A program made the position numbers and the translations under genes. This document shows positions 51,618 through 59,233 of a stretch of DNA of 64,000 bases, in pieces. The DNA lies in assembly GCF_036345155.1 (NCBI RefSeq), contig NZ_CP107772.1, positions 4,836,001-4,900,000 on the forward strand. Direction: 5' to 3'. Each line of letters starts with the position of its first letter. Position 1 is the first letter of the stretch. The notes under the pieces were generated by a model. The model saw only the letters and a list, made by a program, of their open reading frames with translations, ran no database searches and was not told the origin of the DNA. Origin of the DNA: Streptomyces sp. NBC_00582. GTDB taxonomy: Bacteria > Actinomycetota > Actinomycetes > Streptomycetales > Streptomycetaceae.

Positions 51618-51740
51618 TACCGTGTGATGCCGCCGAGTGATGTCGTACCTGATCAGAGCACTTGCGGCAGGTTACCCTCTGCAACTTCATGCTGCCCCGT
51701 CCAAAGGCGTCCGGCCACCGAGCGGCCACCGGATCGGGTA
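51618..51740. repeat. imperfect 100-bp repeat, copy 1
   Basis: It shares a TGATGCCGCC...CCTGATCA block and the 20-bp TCCAAAGGCGTCCGGCCACC (51700-51719 here) with a second copy at 52165-52280. The two copies flank the transposase remnant. They are not terminal inverted repeats, being in the same orientation. Nothing else is recognisable between 51594 and 51855. Confidence 0.6.
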
Positions 51741-51854
51741 CTCCCGAAGCAGCGGGTCTCGAATCGTCAAGTTGTCCGACTCGGACAAAGCCCCCCATCC
51801 ACTGGACATCAAGGCCACCGCCACTGACCACTCCAGCCGTAGTTCCTGATCTTG

Positions 51855-52091
51855 ATGTGAGGGATGCGATTCGTTTCCGGTAGTGACTGGTGCGTGATCG
51901 TGTCTGGTGGGCGGTCGCGCCAGTCGGACCAGGCAAGTGAGTGGGCCGTGTCGCGGGCGGGCCAGACGACGAACGCGATGAACAGGCGGCAGATCTCGTC
52001 GCAGGACGAACGGGATCACGTCGTCCGGCGTGGGCCGGTGTGCGTGTTCGTCGGCGCGGACGACGGCGAGGAAGGCGTGGGCCGGCATCAC
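51855..52091 (-). pseudogene. decayed C-terminus of an insertion-sequence transposase
   Basis: Three different frames together give the end of a DDE transposase: AHAFLAVVRADEHAHRPTPD, then VIPF; after a frameshift CDEICRLFIAFVVWPARDTA, HSLAWSDWRDR; after another, HQTRSRTSHYRKR. The VIPF-C-EI..LF and WSxWRRRHQ..ARxSHYR order is what I know from the ends of IS701/IS4-type transposases in streptomycetes. The N-terminal catalytic part is absent. Confidence 0.65.
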
Positions 52092-52164
52092 GAGGGTGAC
52101 CCGGCGGGCCCAGCGGGACAGCGGCGGACCTGGTGCTCATCCAGCCCGCCCGGCCCTGGTGAGG

Positions 52165-52280
52165 ACTGATGCCGCCAGATGCCGTTGTGCCTGATCAAAC
52201 CACATGCGTCGTACCGGACGCCGGTACCTCGGACCGCAACATCCAAAGGCGTCCGGCCACCCCATGGCCACCCGGAAGGC
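52165..52280. repeat. imperfect 100-bp repeat, copy 2
   Basis: This is the second copy of the repeat at 51618-51740; the shared 20-bp core lies at 52242-52261. The region from 52092 to 52473 otherwise shows no supported gene; the frame running into the Uma2 gene from 52204 is unlikely to be coding. Confidence 0.6.
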
Positions 52281-52473
52281 GCCCGCCGCCCCTGGAAGTC
52301 ACCCAACGCCAGCTGTTGGGTCCGAACACCTACGGGCCCAGCTCACGCCCCGCGTTACGGCGTCCGCTCGTGCGGACCGGTTCCCCCCTGTGGTGCGCTC
52401 ACGCCACGGAAGTCCACCCGAGGGACGGCTCTGTCCGCCGTATCATGACGGCACACGGGAAGGAGCACCGTCC

Positions 52474-53025
52474 ATGAGTGTCGACGCGATCACGCACACC
52501 GAGTTCCCCGCGGGATACGTGGTGTTCTTCGGCGCCGACGGAAAGATCATCATGACCCCGCAGAGCGAAGAGCACTCCAGCACGATCAGGTCGATGCAGA
52601 TCGACTCTCTCGCCCTCGGCCGTCACGCGAAGGTCACCTCCGACGTCTACATCGACTTCCCCGCCGACGAGAACTCCGCCCCCGACCTGGCCATCCTGCG
52701 CGAGGACGCGCGCAAGGAGGGCAAGCGCTACAGCTTCGAGGACGTCCTGTTGATCTCGGAGGTCGTCTCCACGTCCTCGGCACGCAAGGATTACGACGAC
52801 TGCACCGCGAAGTACGGCCGGTACGGCATCCCCGTCTACCTCGTCGTGGATCCCTACGCCCGGGAAGTCGTCCTGCACACCGAGCCCACCTCCAGCGGCT
52901 ACAGCACCGCCCACACCCGCGCATACGGCACAGGCAAGCTCCCCATCCCCCTGGCCGACGGCCGCACCTTCACCCTTGACCTCGACGAACTCCCCCTGCC
53001 GGACCCGGAGCCCGACACTCACTGA
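52474..53025 (+). CDS. Uma2-family (DUF820) putative restriction endonuclease
   Basis: The 183-residue protein contains KVTSDVYIDFPADENSAPDL, then AILREDARKEGKRYSFEDVL, LISEVVSTSSARKDYDDCTA and KYGRYGIPVYLVVDPYAREV. It carries the PD-(D/E)XK core typical of Uma2 proteins: the acidic residue in SAPDLAIL and the E-V-VS strand. Family members are presumed nucleases, often linked to mobile DNA; the biological role is unsettled. ATG 52474 has AAGGAG eight bases upstream. The usual N-terminal helical segment is somewhat short. Confidence 0.8.
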   Translation: MSVDAITHTEFPAGYVVFFGADGKIIMTPQSEEHSSTIRSMQIDSLALGRHAKVTSDVYIDFPADENSAPDLAILREDARKEGKRYSFEDVLLISEVVSTSSARKDYDDCTAKYGRYGIPVYLVVDPYAREVVLHTEPTSSGYSTAHTRAYGTGKLPIPLADGRTFTLDLDELPLPDPEPDTH

Positions 53026-53317
53026 GTCTGAGAAAACGCGCCCCGAAGCAGGAAGGCCCGGCAGCCGGTCGGCGAGGGCACGATCACCGAAACCGCGACT
53101 GAAGAGCTCCACGCATTGGGGCGCCCGGGGTTTGATGATCACTCCCGGGGTTTCCCTGTCCTTCCGGCCCCGTTCTGGCCCCAGGAAGGCCCGGCGGCGG
53201 GCTGGGCCGGGCCCCGTCGGGCGGGATTCCAGTTCTGGACCCGGCGACAAAAGGGCGTCCAGCGCACCGACCTTGCGACGCGAAGACGCTCTTCTCACAT
53301 CCCCCGCACCTCATCCT
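53026..53317. other. gap before the broken element gene
   Basis: About 290 bp with no supported gene. It holds two CCCGGGGTTT-type phrases near 53128 and 53146 separated by 18 bp, but no clear hairpin or promoter. Confidence 0.4.
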
Positions 53318-53763
53318 GTGCGGGGCAAGCTCGGCACCATCACCGACGTGGTCCGCTCCGTCGTCGCCCCCGCCGCCCTCATTGCCGACCAAGCCGAGAT
53401 CGCGATCGTCGAGGTCCCGAACCCGGCCGGCCTGGACGTAGTCGACGAGATCCCCCGGTCGAGCAGATCGAGGCCGCCGCCCGCGAGTACGAGCGCGCCG
53501 CCGAGCAGGCCCGCCGCACTGACCGCGGCGAGCGCGCCGCGAAGAAGGTCCTTGACAAGCTGCCCGCCGGCGCCTACGGCACATGGCGCGTCTTGCGCAC
53601 CCCGTCCTCGCGGTAGGCCCCGGACCTCGCCGAGATCACCCGCATCTTCAAGGCCCACGGCCTCGGCCCCGTCTCGATGAAGGCCTGCGCCCCGAGCCTC
53701 AAGGTCGAGCTCGCCGAGGCCGCACCGGTCGGCGTCGATAGCGCGGTCCTCGTCGCGGTCTAG
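53318..53763 (+). pseudogene. frameshifted mobile-element gene of unknown function
   Basis: A GTG frame gives VRGKLGTITDVVRSVVAPAA, then LIADQAEIAIVEVPNPAGLD and VVDEIP. The protein-like sequence continues in another frame as EQIEAAAREYERAAEQARRT, then KKVLDKLPAGAYGTWRVLRT. It is interrupted by TAG at 53614-53616, after which APDLAEITRIFKAHGLGPVS, then MKACAPSLKVELAEAAP follows to a TAG at 53761. The continuity across a frameshift near 53457 and an internal stop marks a decayed gene. It resembles conserved proteins of streptomycete integrative elements; I cannot name it. Confidence 0.65.
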
Positions 53764-53972
53764 CAGTCACCCAAGATCCCCAAAAAGGCGCATTCTACGC
53801 GCTTCATAGCAGGGCGGTAATCGGTCTCGGGGGCAGCGTCCCCCGAACGGAGAAGGACGCCTGTTCCGCCTTCGCCAGGGCGACTACCACCGAAAGCAGA
53901 ACGCCCTCGGCCGGTGGTTACGTCAACGGTCCCGAGGTCTAAACCCAACTCCTGCATTGAAGGAGCAAGACC
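53764..53972. promoter_or_regulatory. upstream region of the five-gene operon
   Basis: A 209-bp leader with a few inverted phrases (GGCAGCGTCCCCC; CGGTCCCGAGG) and GAAGGAGCAAGACC ending at the first ATG, giving a strong ribosome site. I could not place a promoter. Confidence 0.4.
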
Positions 53973-54326
53973 ATGGCGAAAACAGCAACAAGCGTTACTC
54001 CCGTCGGCGTCACCAAGCACCTAGCTTCTCTGCCTCCACAGCCCGAAGCACTCAATTTCGACGCAGAAATGCAGGCCCGTGTCGAGCAGGACTCCGCCCG
54101 CATCATGGCTGCCGTCAACGACCCCACCACCGTGTTCGAGGTGCTCACCGCTGCGCATGGCATCCAGGTCGTGGAGTTGGAGGGTCCATTCGACGGCCTG
54201 TACGGGCACTACCTGCAGCACAAGGACGGCACCCGTCTCCTCGTTGTCCCCGCCGGACAGGCTCCCTCCACCCGCCTGTGGGCCGCACGCGCCCTCCTCG
54301 CCCACCAGGGCGTGATGCCGGCATGA
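53973..54326 (+). CDS. element-encoded protein of unknown function, first of a five-gene operon
   Basis: The 117-residue protein starts MAKTATSVTPVGVTKHLASL and has an acidic helical middle (ALNFDAEMQARVEQDSARIM) and TTVFEVLTAAHGIQVVELEG, then YGHYLQHKDGTRLLVVPAGQ. It has no membrane segment or catalytic motif that I recognise. GAAGGAG lies nine bases upstream. The stop overlaps the next ATG (ATGA). Codon use is slightly less GC-biased at its start than in the core genes. Confidence 0.7.
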   Translation: MAKTATSVTPVGVTKHLASLPPQPEALNFDAEMQARVEQDSARIMAAVNDPTTVFEVLTAAHGIQVVELEGPFDGLYGHYLQHKDGTRLLVVPAGQAPSTRLWAARALLAHQGVMPA

Positions 54327-54535
54327 CCTTCTCCGACTTCGACAAGGCCACCGCCGCCACCCCCACCGCGTTCCTCGACCGGCTCGCCGCCGTCCTCCCC
54401 AGGGCGGTCGACGAGGCGATGCGGAAGGCCCTCCCGGACGTGTACACCCCGGAGAAGGCCAAGGAACTCGCGGACGACATCTTCCTCCGCCTCCGCCAGC
54501 TGTACACCGACAAGGCCACGGAGGTGACGCTGTGA
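54323..54535 (+). CDS. small helical protein of unknown function
   Basis: The 70-residue protein MTFSDFDKATAATPTAFLDR, then LAAVLPRAVDEAMRKALPDV and YTPEKAKELADDIFLRLRQL is almost entirely amphipathic helix. It ends TEVTL, encoded by the same 18-bp cassette that ends the next gene. It overlaps both neighbours by 4 bases. No family is recognised. Confidence 0.65.
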   Translation: MTFSDFDKATAATPTAFLDRLAAVLPRAVDEAMRKALPDVYTPEKAKELADDIFLRLRQLYTDKATEVTL

Positions 54536-54840
54536 CCGTCTCCGCCACGAAGCCGTCCGCCGACCTCCTGATGGACACCCCCCTGCCCGTACTCATCAGC
54601 AAGTTGGGCGTCACCCTCACCGACTCCCCGATCGCCGACCGGGCATTCTTCGGCGCCGTCATCGTCCAGCGCAAGACGGGTGAACTGCGGCTCACCATGC
54701 CGACCGGGCGCAGCGAACTGGAGCACGACACCGTCGCCCGGTACCTGCTCGCCCAGGCGCTCGGGGTACCGGTGCCTGGCATGCCAGCGCCGTTCGTCAC
54801 GACCCGTATCCCCGCCAAGCAGACCGAGGTGACGCTGTGA
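54532..54840 (+). CDS. element-encoded protein of unknown function
   Basis: The 102-residue protein starts VTVSATKPSADLLMDTPLPV and continues ISKLGVTLTDSPIADRAFFG, then AVIVQRKTGELRLTMPTGRS. Alternating strands around a GEL turn suggest a small beta-rich fold. GTG start overlaps the previous TGA. The ending QTEVTL repeats the previous gene's C-terminus because both share GAGGTGACGCTGTGACCG. Confidence 0.65.
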   Translation: MTVSATKPSADLLMDTPLPVLISKLGVTLTDSPIADRAFFGAVIVQRKTGELRLTMPTGRSELEHDTVARYLLAQALGVPVPGMPAPFVTTRIPAKQTEVTL

Positions 54841-55427
54841 CCGCCACGATCCCCCTCGACCTCGCCCTCACGGTCCGACGCGGAACCACCTCCCCCGGCA
54901 AGGCCGCCGACATCCGCGACCTCAGCCCCGCCGACGGCACCGCCACCCTCGTCTACGACAGGCACCTCGCCAACCCCGGCACCGCCGTCTGGCTCGCCCG
55001 CATCTCGCTGCGCCGGCACGGGTACGCCGTCCGCGAGGTGATCCTCGACGGCATGGGCCCGGGCATCACCGCCCTGTTCCGGGAAGCATCCCGGCTCCGC
55101 CTGGACGTCCACCTGGGCAGCGGCAAAGGCACTCCCAGGGTCGTCACCTACGACGACAGCCCGGCCGCGTACCAGGTCCCGGCTGGCTGGGACCTGGCGG
55201 ACGCCACCGACCGGCTGCCCGCCGCGCATGCGGCGGCCCGCCCCCACGTTGTCCGCGCACTGCGCGCCATCGACGTAGAGAAGGAGAACAACGGCGGGCG
55301 TATCGACAAGGCCCTCGACGTGGCAGCCGGGATGATCCTAGAGACCGGGAACCCCGACCAGGTGTGGGACACGCTCACCCGTGTCCTCTGCGAGACCGGG
55401 TCCGAGCGGGCGGAGGTGTCGGCATGA
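54837..55427 (+). CDS. element-encoded protein of unknown function
   Basis: The 196-residue protein has an alpha/beta look: DLALTVRRGTTSPGKAADIR, then GTATLVYDRHLANPGTAVWL, ARISLRRHGYAVREVILDGM and ALRAIDVEKENNGGRIDKAL. The largest of the five operon genes. No nucleotide-binding or nuclease motif is visible. GTG start with GAGGTG upstream; the stop overlaps the last gene's ATG. Confidence 0.65.
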   Translation: MTATIPLDLALTVRRGTTSPGKAADIRDLSPADGTATLVYDRHLANPGTAVWLARISLRRHGYAVREVILDGMGPGITALFREASRLRLDVHLGSGKGTPRVVTYDDSPAAYQVPAGWDLADATDRLPAAHAAARPHVVRALRAIDVEKENNGGRIDKALDVAAGMILETGNPDQVWDTLTRVLCETGSERAEVSA

Positions 55428-55642
55428 CGACCGCCGTCAACGCCGACGCCGCCCGCATCATCGGGCAACTCCATGAAGGGCACGCCGCGATGAACGCGGC
55501 TGGGCTCGGCAGCCCCGCACTGGACGACTTCAACAACCTGCTCACCGAAATGATCGCCGAGGCTCCCGACCCGAAGTTCCGTCTCCACGAGATCGTCGAG
55601 CTCCTCGCCCGAGAACGCGGCATGACTGCCAAGTCTGCCTGA
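55424..55642 (+). CDS. small helical protein, last of the five-gene operon
   Basis: The 72-residue protein starts MTTAVNADAARIIGQLHEGH and continues AAMNAAGLGSPALDDFNNLL, then EAPDPKFRLHEIVELLARER. It is all-helical and acidic. GGAGGTG lies six bases before the ATG, and the start overlaps the previous stop (ATGA). It matches no family I know. Confidence 0.65.
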   Translation: MTTAVNADAARIIGQLHEGHAAMNAAGLGSPALDDFNNLLTEMIAEAPDPKFRLHEIVELLARERGMTAKSA

Positions 55643-55733
55643 GCGGCACCCCGTAGATGGCCCCGGGCTCAGCGACTCCACCGCTGGCCCAGGGCCTGGG
55701 ACTCGACCATTCACCAACAAGGAGGCAGACCTT

Positions 55734-55838
55734 GTGCAGGCCAGTACCCACCTCTTGGAGCACGGCGAGGCCGAGGGATGGTGGCACTGGGAGGAAGAGT
55801 GCGTCACCAGCGCCTGGCGAGCCACGGCCACTACCTGA
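55734..55838 (+). CDS. possible 34-residue protein
   Basis: GTG 55734 is preceded by AAGGAGG with an eight-base spacer, one of the best ribosome sites in the island. It opens VQASTHLLEHGEAEGWWHWE, then EECVTSAWRATATT, rich in Trp and acidic residues. It follows the five-gene operon by 91 bp. A competing frame from TTG 55732 is longer but arginine/proline rich. It is too short for firm support. Confidence 0.35.
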   Translation: MQASTHLLEHGEAEGWWHWEEECVTSAWRATATT

Positions 55839-56111
55839 CTGCCGTGTCGGCGCTGATCGTCTCCCTCTGATGCCACTCGCTCAGCCGCGGTTGCTGTCCG
55901 CCCATTCGTCGCTGTTCCACATGACGGACATGGCTCCGACGGGTTCGAACCGGATGCCCGGGTTGTCGCTCTGCCCTCACCAGGCTCCACGCCCTGCCGA
56001 GTGCGCCTTCTCCGAACTCGGGCGCTGGCAGGTGCTCGGCTAGCTGCGAGTCAGCCCGAACCGCATTACCGCCGCGCTCACGCCCTCCTCGTGATCACAT
56101 AAAAGCGATCT
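55839..56111. other. gap at the 3' end of the truncated helicase
   Basis: About 270 bp with no supported gene. It probably holds the junction where the helicase gene lost its 3' end. GACGGGTTCGAACCGGATGCCC near 55938 looks T-arm-like but has no tRNA around it. Confidence 0.4.
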
Positions 56112-59108
56112 TCACTTGAAAGACGGTTTGTCGGAAACGCTCAGTACAAGCGCCGCGGTGACGATTTGCGGTGGCTTCGTCGACATCAGCTGCTGCTGGT
56201 CGAGCAGTGCGAGACGCCTCCGAAGCCGTACATCGAGCTCGACAGCCTTGCGGTGGAGGCTCTCGGAGGATTCCTTGGGCTTCTCGCCCCTCCGTTCCTT
56301 CTCGGAGGCCGCCGCACCATCGAGGAGCAGCCGCTCGCTCTCCGAGGTCAGGCGCTTGGTCACCAGTTCCCGGGTCTTGATCAGCTCTGCCAGGCGACGG
56401 GGCTGGACCTCGGCCAGGTATTCGGGAAGCTGGTTGGCGATGATCCAGCTGGTTGCCTTGTCTTCGGCGTCTGCGAGCCAGGGAAGTCCGCATGCGATGT
56501 CGGTCGCCGCGCCGTTGGGCGCCGCGGCGCAGTCGAGGTAGGGCGCGGGGCCGGCGGGGTGCACGGTGCCGTGGCTGTCGACGTAGGCGTAGGCGAAACG
56601 TCGGGCCACCGACTCACCCGTGGCGTCCGCGACCTCTTCGACGACCCCGACCAGGAGATGCGGTTCTTCGAGGGTGGCCGATACGAGGACGGTGCCCTGG
56701 TTCAGGGCACCCCCGAAGTTCCGGATGGTTTCGTCCATGACGGCGTCGTGCAGCGGGTGGCCGGGGGCGAGCAGGTCGGCGCCGGCACGGTCGTCAGGCT
56801 GGACGCGGTTGAGGTCGAAGGTGACGCGGTCGTACTTGGTGGCAATCGGTCCCTTGCCTGCCGAGCGGATGTGCTGGGGCACGTTGGCTATCTCGTAGTG
56901 ACCCTGTTCGTGCTTGACGATCCGGCCGCCGAGCCGGGTGAAGGCGTCCTTGAAGGTCGATTCGATGTAGTGCGGCTGAAGACGTCGAGAGCGGGCTTCG
57001 TCCATCGTGGCGCGCAGAGCACGAAGATCGGCGTCCGAGAGGTGCTCCGAAGTGAGCGCACGCTCGTCCAGAAGGCTCTTGAGGCCGTCTCCGACGGTAG
57101 TGTCGATAACTTCGTGCATCCTTTCCTGCACATGTGGCTGCTCACCGTACTGGATGGCATCGAGCAGCAAGTCTCGCAGCGGGGTCTCGGCGAACGCCTC
57201 TCCCAGAACATCGAAGACCTTCCCTCCGTACGTCTCGCGCATCTGGTCGAGCTTCTCCAGCAGGCGCGTAAATACCTCGCCCTCACGGGTGTTGGAGGCG
57301 ACGAGGTTCCAGAGCCGGCAGACCTCCTCCTGCCCGATGCGGTGGATGCGACCGAAGCGCTGCTCGATGCGGTTGGGGTTCCAGGGCAGGTCGTAGTTGA
57401 CCATCAAGTGTGCAGCCTGCAGGTTGAGTCCCTCGCCGGCGGCGTCGGTGGCCAGCAGGATCTGAACCTCGCGGTTCTTGGTGAACTCCTCGGTGATCTG
57501 CCGCCGTTCGTCCCGGCGTACGCCGCCGTGTATAGCCTTGACGGCATCGGGCTTGCTCAGGAGCGACCCGATCTTGCCCTGCAGATAGTGCAAAGTGTCG
57601 CGGTGCTCAGTGAAGATGATGAGTTTCCGAGGCCGGCCGTTGGCGTCTGTCACCTGCGCGTAGTCCCGGAGGAGGGCGGACAGCTCGGTCCACTTGCGGT
57701 CCGTACCTGCCTCTCGGACCCGCTGCGCCGTCTTCACCAACGCCCTCAGCTCGATGAGCTCGACGTTGAGCTCCTCGACCGTCTGCGCTGCCGTCGCGGC
57801 ATCGAGCAGTTCCTCCTCGGTCTCCTCGATCTCTTCGGCATTGAAGTCGCCGTTGTCGAAGTCGGCGAGGTCGATGGTGGGCATGCTCTCGCGCCAGGTG
57901 CCGTTGAGGATCTCCTGCTTCTTGCGCTCCAGGCGCTCGGTACGCCGCACGAGGCTCTTGTAGATCGCCTCGGGGCTGGAGGCCAGGCGTCGCTGCAGAA
58001 CGGTAAGCGCAAAACCGACAGTGTTCTTGCGTTTACCGCCGACGCGGTCGGCGTGGTTCATCCCCTCGCGCACATAGTGGGTGACGTCCTCGTAAAGGTC
58101 GTACTCGAGTGCCGTGAGCTCGTATGGGACGGTCTCCGCGATGCGCTCGGGGAAGAGCTTCCTGCCCTCGAAGGTGAGCAGGTCTTCCTTGATCATGCGC
58201 CGCATGATCCCGCTGACGTCGGCGCTCCTCTTCTGCCTGCCCTCGAACCGGTCACGGTCCAGCAGGGTGAGGAAGAGCTGGAAGTCCTCCTCCTTTCCCG
58301 AGTGCGGGGTCGCTGTCATCAGGAGCAGGTGGCGAGTGATCTCGCCGAGCATCTCGCCGAGCTGGAACCGTTTGGTCTTCTCCACCTTGCCGCCGAAGTA
58401 GTGGGCACCCATGCGGTGCGCCTCGTCAACGACGATCAGGTCCCACTCCGTCTCCTGAAGATGCGCCTTCAAGTGCTCGTTACGAGAGAGCTGGTCCATG
58501 CGAGCGATCAGAAGCGGGGTGGTCTCGAAGACGTTGAGATGGAGCTGGGAGTCGATGAGCTGGTTGGTGAGCAGGTCGAAGCGGAGGCCGAACTTGAAGA
58601 AGAGCTCGTCCTGCCACTGATCGACCAGGCCTCCCGGAGCCACGATGAGGCACCGCTTGACGTCATCGCGCAGCAGGAGCTCCTTGATGTAGAGCCCAGC
58701 CATGATTGTCTTTCCTGCGCCCGGATCGTCGGCGAGCAGGAAGCGCAGCGGTGTACGGGGCATGAGCTCGCCGTACACGGCGCGGATCTGGTGAGGGAGC
58801 GGCTGAACGTCACTGGTCGCCACGGCGACCATCGGGTCGAAGAGGCCGGCCAGTGAGATCCGCTGAGCCTCGGCGACCAGCTTGAAGTCACTTGCGTTCG
58901 CGTCGAAGGCGCGGCTGCCGCTGCGGGCGACGCTCAGCTTGTCCTCGTCTTTTCGGAAGACGACCCGCTGGTCGAGGCCACCCGCGGCGGTCTTGTAGGT
59001 CAGCTCGAGTGCGTTCGCACCGTGCCACTGAGCGGCGATGACCGTGACGACCTCCGTCGGCATGAGTCCGTCGATCCGCAGCCCCGGCTTGAGCTCCTCG
59101 AGTAGCAC
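56112..59108 (-). CDS. SNF2/DEAD-type ATPase, DrmD-like, lacking the usual C-terminal extension
   Basis: The 998-residue protein starts MLLEELKPGLRIDGLMPTEV. It has HQIRAVYGEL (106-115), Walker A ADDPGAGKT (126-134), DEAH at 228-231, motif III LLLMTATPHSGKEEDFQLF (about 258-276), and a C-terminal helicase lobe with LLATDAAGEGLNLQAAHLMV and QRFGRIHRIGQ. The order matches the large SNF2-type ATPases of DISARM-like and related anti-phage loci (DrmD). Those proteins usually continue after PPVVVGGALVVP-like sequence into DUF3883 or other modules; here it stops at LMSTKPPQIVTAALVLSVSD, then KPSFK. It is divergent from a second SNF2 gene across 125 bp. Confidence 0.8.
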   Translation of the reverse strand: MLLEELKPGLRIDGLMPTEVVTVIAAQWHGANALELTYKTAAGGLDQRVVFRKDEDKLSVARSGSRAFDANASDFKLVAEAQRISLAGLFDPMVAVATSDVQPLPHQIRAVYGELMPRTPLRFLLADDPGAGKTIMAGLYIKELLLRDDVKRCLIVAPGGLVDQWQDELFFKFGLRFDLLTNQLIDSQLHLNVFETTPLLIARMDQLSRNEHLKAHLQETEWDLIVVDEAHRMGAHYFGGKVEKTKRFQLGEMLGEITRHLLLMTATPHSGKEEDFQLFLTLLDRDRFEGRQKRSADVSGIMRRMIKEDLLTFEGRKLFPERIAETVPYELTALEYDLYEDVTHYVREGMNHADRVGGKRKNTVGFALTVLQRRLASSPEAIYKSLVRRTERLERKKQEILNGTWRESMPTIDLADFDNGDFNAEEIEETEEELLDAATAAQTVEELNVELIELRALVKTAQRVREAGTDRKWTELSALLRDYAQVTDANGRPRKLIIFTEHRDTLHYLQGKIGSLLSKPDAVKAIHGGVRRDERRQITEEFTKNREVQILLATDAAGEGLNLQAAHLMVNYDLPWNPNRIEQRFGRIHRIGQEEVCRLWNLVASNTREGEVFTRLLEKLDQMRETYGGKVFDVLGEAFAETPLRDLLLDAIQYGEQPHVQERMHEVIDTTVGDGLKSLLDERALTSEHLSDADLRALRATMDEARSRRLQPHYIESTFKDAFTRLGGRIVKHEQGHYEIANVPQHIRSAGKGPIATKYDRVTFDLNRVQPDDRAGADLLAPGHPLHDAVMDETIRNFGGALNQGTVLVSATLEEPHLLVGVVEEVADATGESVARRFAYAYVDSHGTVHPAGPAPYLDCAAAPNGAATDIACGLPWLADAEDKATSWIIANQLPEYLAEVQPRRLAELIKTRELVTKRLTSESERLLLDGAAASEKERRGEKPKESSESLHRKAVELDVRLRRRLALLDQQQLMSTKPPQIVTAALVLSVSDKPSFK

Positions 59109-59233
59109 GTAGACAACCTCCTGCTTGGCGGCCTGCGAACGCTACTCGGACGTTCCGGCGATTTCCTGATCCCGTCGACTTCGTCAACCGGGGTCGCTAA
59201 TCTTCCCAGAGGCCATGCGAGTCGGCGGGGGCA
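59109..59233. promoter_or_regulatory. divergent promoter of the two SNF2 genes
   Basis: This 125-bp interval should drive both genes. It contains GGCGGGGGCA before the rightward ATG and AGGTTGTCTA before the leftward one. No perfect palindrome longer than 6 bp is obvious. Confidence 0.5.

Noticed and set aside
51580..52140. A 186-codon minus-strand open frame between the repeats
   Set aside because: It is one of three frames needed to read the decayed transposase end; by itself it is Arg/Pro/Ser-rich and not a gene.
52204..52473. A 90-codon N-terminal extension of the Uma2 protein
   Set aside because: The extension crosses the non-coding repeat and is Arg/Pro-rich; ATG 52474 has a proper ribosome site.
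55930..55960. A T-arm-like GGGTTCGAACC sequence
   Set aside because: No acceptor, anticodon or D-arm can be folded around it, so no tRNA or att site is claimed.
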